Positions 57,545 through 64,000 of a stretch of DNA of 64,000 nt are shown here, piece by piece; positions within the stretch are counted from its first letter, which is position 1, and every line of letters starts with the position of its first letter. The stretch is from Crocodylus rhombifer (lineage: Eukaryota > Chordata > Crocodylia > Crocodylidae), in the NCBI GenBank assembly GCA_038503035.1, contig JAVSML010024426.1:473029-537028 (forward strand), in the 5' to 3' direction. The notes under the pieces were generated by a model that had not been told where the DNA came from, did not search any database, and saw nothing but the letters and a program-made list of their open reading frames with translations. Made by a program: the position numbers and the translations under genes.

Positions 57545-57920
57545 GTCTCGTGGACTAACATTTTTAAGGGGCTTGTAAAACTTTAATTCATGATGTCCCT
57601 TCCCCCCACCCATCCCACTTCTCCTCCCAAGATGCTTAAATTAACATAATCTGTTATCATAGCTGCCAGGATTGAAGGGCCATCGTCTCCCCCACAAATC
57701 TGAGGTGCAGACACAATTCTCCATTGCCCCTTTCATTAGGTAGTTTTTGCTCTTTGCACCTTTTTCTCCCAGGACCCAGTAACTCTGGTGTCAAACCACA
57801 AGGCAAGAGCCCACCGCTATGCAAACTGCATTCAAATATCCACTTTGCAAACTTTCCTATGACACCATTGCAGCCTTATCAGGCAGTAGCATTGAATTGT
57901 TCTTCCCTGGTAAAAAATGG

Positions 57921-58008
57921 AATATATATATACACATGTATACATATATATGTATATGTATATGTGTCATGTATATGTGTGTATATGTATATGTGTCATA
58001 TATATATG
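57921..58008. repeat. (TA)/(TATG) microsatellite
   Basis: Alternating purine-pyrimidine ATATATATATACACATGTATAC-type sequence, with two GTATATGTGTCAT modules inside. It is a simple repeat, and the short plus-strand frames over it encode only YIYM-like runs. Confidence 0.9.
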
Positions 58009-60354
58009 ACTCCTACCTTTTAGTTACGACACAGGTTCCCGAGTCTGCCTTTAATATGCTAAGACTACTGTTCCTGCTCAAGGAATGAGGTTTCAACATG
58101 CAGCAACTCCGCTTCGCCTGGGTGTTTCATCACCTTCAGAAGCTGCTCGTTGCATGTACCCTCTCCCAAGAACATTGCCCTTTAAATAACTTTTTGCAAC
58201 AGTGGCATGAGGTGATTATGTCTGCAAAGAAATCTATCGTGGTATCATCATAATTTTCATTAGTACACTGAATGCTGACAGCTCCTTCTCTGCTCAGATT
58301 GATGTGATTACCACTTTGAAGCCCTGCCGCGTTCCCTTAACTCCTGACATCTGGGAGAGAATGATGGGAGGCAAAGCAAGCTTTCAAAGTCATTACTTGG
58401 TACAAAGGGAGGGTTAGCCTCATTTGGTCCAGTAGCTCCTGTCGCCAGAGGTAATGGCCTTCATCGGTTGCTACCGCTAGTGAAATTTTTGCAGTGATCA
58501 CACAAATATCTCGTGCCGTTTGGGATAGAAAGTACCTTGAAACAACCGTGTGACCAGAATGAACCGTGCTTTCTCATTTAAACCTAAAAGCCTACATATT
58601 GGTAGGGGTGGATTGAGGGGCTTGAGAGCCAGTAAAAAAAAAAAAAATAGATGAAATTTGGCTTATTGCATATTCTGAGAGGCAGCTGTGCAATCCAGGC
58701 TTTGCTTTTAAAGATCGTCTTGAGATGAGCGGCCCAGACAGGAGCGGCATGGTCAGCCTCACATCTGGCTGTCCCTGACCCGCCGAGCTGCATGGCCTGT
58801 CCATCTACAGCTGGAGTGACCGGGAGCCAGGGGAGGATTTTGGCTAAACCTATGCTGCTGCAGGATGACACAACCGCTCCGCCACCGTGTCCCAGCATCG
58901 CTATCAGGAACAGGATGCTGCGCTGCGGTCCCCCCATCGCTGCGCTGAGGCTGACCCAGGCAAACGCCGTCAGGGCCAAGGGGCTAAGAGTAGCAGCATC
59001 CATCCCAGGTCTGCTAGCCAGGACGTCACTTGGCTTGGGAGGCGAGTGCTGTTCTCCTTCCCCAGCCATGGCATGCAGCAGTGCCTAGGGCTCGAATTCA
59101 GCCTCGCGCCTGTGCTTCCATGTCGTTGTCTGTGCTCAGACACTCGTTGCTGGTGATGATCTTTTCACCGCGCTCTTGTTTCCAAAAGAGTTCAGCAAAC
59201 ACGACACACTTAAGCGTGCCCGACGGTGAAATCTGATTTACACTTCCACCATTAAGCTTCTGCTTTCCACAGCCAGGAATGATGCTGGATGAGGATATGT
59301 GGCAAAGCTTTGCAAACCAATGCAGACAAGAACGTCAGATCACTGCCTCGGAGAAATAATCTCCTTTGACACTGCCGAAGCCGGTGTCTAAATAAAACCA
59401 GGCTCCCTTTCCCTAGCCCTCACCCAGGCAGAAACGTATGCGGATACGAAATGTCACCATCATTACAGCGCAGAGCCTTGAAAGCGTGCTGGCAATTCAC
59501 ATGGTAAAGCGCTTGCGTGCACGTACGAGAGACAGCCACACACACAAGACAGCCGCTCACTCTCCGTTTGCAAACAGAATAAGGACCCTGCTGAAGCCGC
59601 CCGGGTTTGTTCTTGCTGCTTGGAAGATCCCTCGTGCCTTACAAAAGTTTCAGTCCATGCTTAGGGTGCTGGGAGGGTGCGGACAGAAGTGAAAGGCACC
59701 TTAGCAATAGTTCGCCAGCACCAGGCTGCTGCCGGCAAGCCCTCTGTGCTTACTATATGCTCTCAGCAGCTTGTGCTACAACTGTCATAGGAAGGCCTAG
59801 AAAGGAGAGAATTGGGCTGTACAGGCCTGGCATGGGCCCTGCCAGAGCCTTGACCAGCAAAGCTGGGGTGTGCAAAGTGAAGCACCTTGGAGCCCGGCCC
59901 TCAGTAGAATAGTTTTGCAAGGAAGGGCTGTGGTTAATTAATGCCCTGCTCACCTAGCTGAGCCACGACCTCCTTCCTAATGCAGACGAACCCTTGGTCT
60001 TCCTGAATGCAGCAGGCAAGCTAGATGTGACGCCCTTTCCTGAATACCATCCAGGGTTTCCTGCTGGCTCTGTCCTTGGGGTTGGACTGCAGGGGGGAGA
60101 CCTATAATGGATCAGGAAATCTCAGGCAGTCCTTGCAGAAACTGCTCCCAGATGCCAAGAGGACAGCTTCCTGCCCCACCTTTCTTCTCCCCATCCCATA
60201 TTTAACCTTCCCAGCCCAGGGCCTGTGTCATTAGGATGTCCAGTGGACATGGGATGACTTGAGAGATGACCAAAGGGTTGCAAAACCACTCACTGCGGTC
60301 GGGTCAATAGATGAAGTTTAACATCCAGGGGATGAGACTACATTCAGACCACGG
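58009..60354. other. Unique sequence, no gene recognised
   Basis: GC-richer at 58680-59110, with a 161-codon minus frame (59069-58584) that is unrecognised. The 22-base string at 59624-59645 repeats one at 56854. No interspersed repeat is identified. Confidence 0.45.
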
Positions 60355-60430
60355 TCAGTAGCCGTGTTTCTCTGAAGTCAGGCAGACAGCAGGGTGGATT
60401 TGCACCTTCTAGACTAACTGAAGCAGAGGT
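60355..60430. repeat. Interspersed repeat arm (TAGCCGTGTT...GCAGGGTGGATTTGCACC)
   Basis: CAGTAGCCGTGTTTCTCTGAAGTCAGGCAGACAGCAGGGTGGATTTGCACCTTCTAGACTAACTGAAG is one arm of the palindromic repeat seen at 35838 and 62091. The opposite arm is absent. Confidence 0.6.
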
Positions 60431-61630
60431 AGAGGGGGTACGTTCCCTTCATTGGGTGTTGCGAAAGGACAGCACAGAGCAGGGTCTGTGATTTGAATAC
60501 AAAAGGTGGGAAAAGAGGAGGGAGAGGAAGAGGAGAGATGGGCAGAGCTGGGAGAAGCAAACAAGCAAAGAACCTGCAAGTAATGGGAGAAGAAGCCAGG
60601 CAGCCTCTCAGCGTTACAGGGTAGGTGATTGCTGATGTCTGTATGTAGGAACCGTGGCGATTTCACTGCAGATGCACGCGTGAAGCCCGGTTGTACAGTT
60701 TTATCATGGATGTAGCCTCAGGTGGTCAGATGCTGAATATGGGCCAGGCCTTAGTCTCTGGAGAAGCAAAATCAGGCACATGCATTCTCCCGGGTACTGC
60801 AGCATAAGAGATTGAGGGTGTAAACCGGTTGATAGTCATGACCCCCAGGTTCAGCTCCTCTTTGGGGCATCCCTCCCGTGCAGTCTCCACCTGAATCGTC
60901 AGCAACCTGAGCAGGAGACAGGCGGGCAGCCAGAGCACCCTTCTCTCCAGCCATGCATGCGGGAGGAGGGAGAGCGAGCAGCTGCAAGCCAGGGACGGAG
61001 GCTGAACTGAATCTCGCCCCGTCTCCGAAACAAGTACCTGGCGTGAGCTTCACCCTCAACAAGCAGGTGCCAAAGAAGGGGGAAAAAACAAACCCAAGAG
61101 GCGCATAAAGCTTCCACAGCTTGTTATCCAGCTTTTCTCAAGACAGGCCGAAGCCTCCAGGCTGCAGTTATCCAAATCTTTATAGCCATGGAGATATTAG
61201 ACTTTTAAACATTTTGATCGACAGGATTAATCACGAGCATGCTTTATAAAGCTAGGCGAGCCACGGATTACTTCCAGCCTTTGTTAAGGAACTGTTTGGC
61301 TTTTAAATATTCCAAGGTGAAAGTGCTCATATGACTCTTTCTGTGATCCTTATGAAATCGAATCCAGCCCTAATTTCCATGCACCTCCCGCAGCGCATCA
61401 GGCAGCTCCACGGCGCTCAGGCTGGCACCGATTCTAGATGGTTTGTCGCCGACAGGAAACCTGAGCACGTTCCAGATCGGATCGCCTTCATAACCATACC
61501 CTGCTTAGCCAGTCCAACAACATAACACTCCCCTGTTGCCTTATATCCCAGCCTGAATCAGTGAAGTCATTTCTGTCAATATTTGAGCCAACTCCGGCCT
61601 GCAGAGGTAAACAAATACCATGGTTTTCAC
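60431..61630. other. Unique sequence, no gene recognised
   Basis: A purine-rich tract occurs at 60500-60560. No gene or repeat is recognised in the rest. Confidence 0.5.
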
Positions 61631-61638
61631 ACTCTTCT

Positions 61639-61910
61639 GGTGTGTCTACATGTGCAATTAATGCTATTGGGCTTTACTGCACAGTAAATTTACTACCTGC
61701 ACATGTACTCTCTTCAGGTGTGTCTACACATGCAATTAATGCTATTGGGCTTTCCTGCGCAGTAAATTTACCTGCATATGCAGGTAGTAAATTTACTGCA
61801 CAGTAGACTAATTTACTGTGCATTAAGTGCCTGCACATGTAGACAGTGATGCTTTACTGTGCAGTGGATTAGTGTATTGCACAGTAAAGCACCTCATGTA
61901 GACACGACCC
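61639..61910. mobile_element. MITE with tandemly duplicated left end
   Basis: The left end GGTGTGTCTACATGTGCAATTAATGC at 61639 is repeated at 61717 with the same following sequence, including CTATTGGGCTTTACTGCACAGTAAATTTAC. The shared part includes a few flanking bases (CTCTTC). The right end is TCATGTAGACACGACCC. The interior has ACTGCACAGTA palindromes and the TACCTGCATATGCAGGTA hairpin. It has no ORF. Confidence 0.8.
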
Positions 61911-62090
61911 GTGTGTTATATGTGGGTTCAGGAGGAGCTGCGGACAGGGTGATGGAACAGGTTAAATTTATTAATAAAATAAATGAAGGATATAACTGAT
62001 ATAACAGGGAGCCAACTCTAACACACAACTGCCTGGAACCAGCCGGTTTTCTCCACCCATCTTGGTAACATTCATACAAAAAGATGCACT
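61911..62090. other. Unique sequence
   Basis: Nothing is recognised in this short AT-rich stretch. Confidence 0.5.
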
Positions 62091-62165
62091 TAGCTGTGCT
62101 AGTCTCAAGTCAGGTAGCCAGCAGGGTAGATTTGCACCTTGTAGACTAACCAAAGTAGATAGACA
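62091..62165. repeat. Interspersed repeat arm, related to 60355
   Basis: TAGTCTCAAGTCAGGTAGCCAGCAGGGTAGATTTGCACCTTGTAGACTAACCAAAG is the same arm as at 60355, at roughly 80 percent identity by eye. Confidence 0.6.
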
Positions 62166-62526
62166 GGCATACAAGCCAGTATCCTGAAATCCTTAAGCTC
62201 CCCCATGGTAACATATCAGATTCCCATGTAAAATCCTGGACATAGAAAGGCTCCCAAAGTTTTTTAAGCCCCAAAAATGTCACCTCCAAGAGGCATCCTG
62301 TCAGCACGTGTCACCAGTGCCCAACTGGGCAATGCAGCTGTTTTGTGCAATTACCGGCTTTTAAAGAGTGAACTAACCCATGATAGAGGTAAGGGGGATG
62401 AACAATGTGGGCGCTCCAGTGAGCTTGCACTGACTCCACTGAGAGCTACAAACACGGGCAAAGCTCACAGACAAGTTCACCTATAGATGCGGGGCATAAG
62501 CAAAGTGGATCCAGAGTTAATTCAGT
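62166..62526. other. Unique sequence
   Basis: No gene or repeat is recognised. The frames are short. Confidence 0.5.
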
Positions 62527-62719
62527 GGGCGCATCTACAAGTTCATTAACATGCTTTCGCTAATGTGCATTAAATTTAGTACCTCCATTGCGAGGTACTA
62601 GAAAAAGGTGCATTAGCTTATTTTAATTCACATTAGTGAAAGCACACAAGTTTTTTGTGATGCTTTAATGTGCATTAAAATAGGCTAATGTGCAGTAAAG
62701 CACAGGTGTAGACATGCCC
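62527..62719. mobile_element. MITE, short form, 193 bp, AGT target duplication
   Basis: The ends GGGCGCATCTACAAGTTCATTAAC and CAGGTGTAGACATGCCC are inverted. AGT flanks both sides (62524-62526 and 62720-62722), the same duplication as at the 10038 element. The interior has CTTTCGCTAATGTGCATTAAA, its inverse, and the ATTAAAATAGGCTAATG hairpin. It has no ORF. Confidence 0.85.
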
Positions 62720-62722
62720 AGT

Positions 62723-63665
62723 GAGTACTTTGCAGAAGTCTTAACAATATAAAGTACAAGACGCCATGCCGTGCGTGCACAAAAACATCTGCACATTGGA
62801 AGAAATGAATGCAACAGAAAGGCCTGAAGGTGCTTTGTAGGAAAGCAGAGGAACAGCTGATGCCTTGAATATGGGTCATATACCATAATTATGGCAGGGT
62901 AAATCACTGTGCTGGAGCTTGCAGGCCAGAAAAGCGAAGAAAATACGTGCACACCCTCAGGAAAGGAAGGCGTGATTTGGGGGAGATTTGGCACATCTGT
63001 GACATTAACACAGCGCAAAAGAACATAAATAGATGGATTTTTAATATCAAACCTAGCTCCCGGTACAGAAACACGACACGAGAGCACCACACAAAGAGGA
63101 GGCCAGATGCAGTCCGGCCAGTGTCAAAGCAGAGGGTAGAAACTATCCGAGAAGGAAGAGTACAAGACAGAGGCTCACAAGTGCTGGCAACAACGACTCC
63201 CTGCACAGACCACCGAGCGCTCTCTCTTCTGAAATATAAGCATGGCTCCCCAAAGCAAGAGATGCTATTTAGCAAGGACAGCAGAGAGCTGGGAGGCTGT
63301 GATGCATGTGAAAGGAAATACAGGCCAAGCAGCAAAGACGGTGAAAATATATAGTATTCTCAAGAGGCCTGGGTTCAAAGTAGGAACAGCCTTCTCTACT
63401 GCAAGCCACGCAGCCATCAAATTATTGCAGGCTCCTATTCAGACTTCTGGGAAGTGGAGGCACTGTCAGCTGCTACTGCAATAACCATCCCAGGCAAAGC
63501 AATGGGCTATCTCAGGAGGAACATCTCCCACGCTGTACTATTTCAGCAGTGGACCCTTGTTTGCTTGCAATGTGGTTTACATGAGAAGGGGAGTTCAGCC
63601 GTATCATTGGCACAAGCAACCCAATGGTGCAGCTGACTTGGCAGAAAGTATTGAAGAAAATTTGG
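62723..63665. other. Unique sequence, no gene recognised
   Basis: Overlapping frames of 135 (plus, 62947-63354), 141 and 143 codons (minus) are shadows of each other in the same DNA. None is recognisable. Confidence 0.5.
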
Positions 63666-63989
63666 GTTGAAGGGACCTCAGGAGGCTGCATCTAGTCCAA
63701 CCCCCGGCTCCAAGCAGGACCAGCCCCAAATGCATCATCCCAGCCAAGGATTTGTCTACCCGGGTCTTCAAAACCACCAAGGATGGAGAGCCCACCACCT
63801 TTCTAGGTAACCAGTTTCAGTGCTTTACTACTCTCCTGGTGAGAATTTTTTTCCTAATATCCAACCTCAACTTCCCTTGCTGCAGCTGGAGCCCCTTGCT
63901 CCTTGTCCTGTCACCTGCCCCCACTGGGACCAGCCCAGCTCCATCCTCTTTGCAGCCCCTCTGCAAGGAGGTGAAGACTTATTAACCAC
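63666..63989 (-). mobile_element. CR1 LINE 3' end, cut by window edge
   Basis: Minus-strand CR1. GAAGGGACCTCAGGAGGCTG, CATCATCCCAGCC, GTCTTCAAAACCACCAAGGATGG and TTTTTCCTAATATCCAACCTCAACTT are the inverted 3' UTR and reverse transcriptase C-terminal blocks. The TGCAGCCCCTCTGCAAGGAGGTGAAGAC part leads into a poly-C run, and the element probably continues beyond the window. Confidence 0.92.
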
Positions 63990-64000
63990 CCCCCCCCCCC
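63989..64000. repeat. Poly-C run at window end
   Basis: A run of C closes the window where other CR1 copies read CAATCCCCCTC or CAATTCCCCTC. It is either slippage of that CR1 C-run or a contig-end artefact. Confidence 0.7.

Larger units (their letters stand above)
55141..57920. other. Unique sequence with one terminal-exon candidate
   Basis: Short simple repeats are described separately. AT-rich sequence at 56080-56220 has ATTTTATTGATC-type cores. Minus frames up to 144 codons (57097-56663) are unrecognised. Confidence 0.45.

Noticed and set aside
57921..58088. Short frame encoding repeated YIYM residues
   Set aside because: It is a direct translation of the TA/TATG microsatellite.

Overview
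This is vertebrate nuclear DNA, most likely from a crocodilian (alligator or crocodile). The main evidence is the repeat content: many CR1 LINE fragments, including one 1.8 kb copy whose open reverse transcriptase frame is broken only once. There are also many short palindromic MITE-like elements with TIRs close to GGGTGTGTCTACA and internal TTACTGYGCAGTAA palindromes, plus non-autonomous hAT-like elements. From memory this mix fits crocodilians, where MITEs called Chompy have been described. A turtle or basal archosaur is less likely but cannot be excluded without a database search. Nothing bacterial, viral or organellar was seen.

I recognise no host protein-coding gene, tRNA, rRNA or CRISPR array. 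Every long ATG frame is either CR1 reverse transcriptase or an unrecognised chance frame of fewer than about 260 codons. The window is best read as intergenic DNA or the inside of a very large intron.

Layout. Positions 1-61 hold the right end of a hAT-type element. CR1 3' ends lie at about 1965-2600 and 5660-5905. A CpG-rich segment containing a 10-N assembly gap lies at 3835-4700. From about 7.6 to 27 kb the sequence is mostly unique, interrupted by MITEs at 10038 and 14400 and small CR1 remnants near 20.1 and 21.9 kb. It also holds a ZNF143/THAP11-like site at 16436, an AT-rich enhancer-like block near 23.25-23.52 kb and a double-CCAAT/TATA-like cluster near 25.14 kb. A fold-back hAT-like element with an AT-rich satellite core and a second N gap occupies 27041-27583. 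From 29 to 41 kb repeats are dense: a MITE with a TAA target duplication, CR1 copies on the minus strand, a 262 bp hAT-like MITE, and the best CR1 copy at 37410-39202. From 41 to 64 kb there are older CR1 remnants, one of which (53.84-55.14 kb) is split by a MITE. MITEs also lie at 61.6 and 62.5 kb, and the window ends inside a minus-strand CR1 next to a poly-C run.

The CR1 reverse transcriptase is the only recognisable coding function. CR1 copies itself by target-primed reverse transcription. The MITEs and hAT-like elements encode nothing and depended on transposases from elsewhere. The unique stretches hold a few regulatory-looking clusters and splice-site-bracketed exon candidates. These are offered as low-confidence hypotheses.
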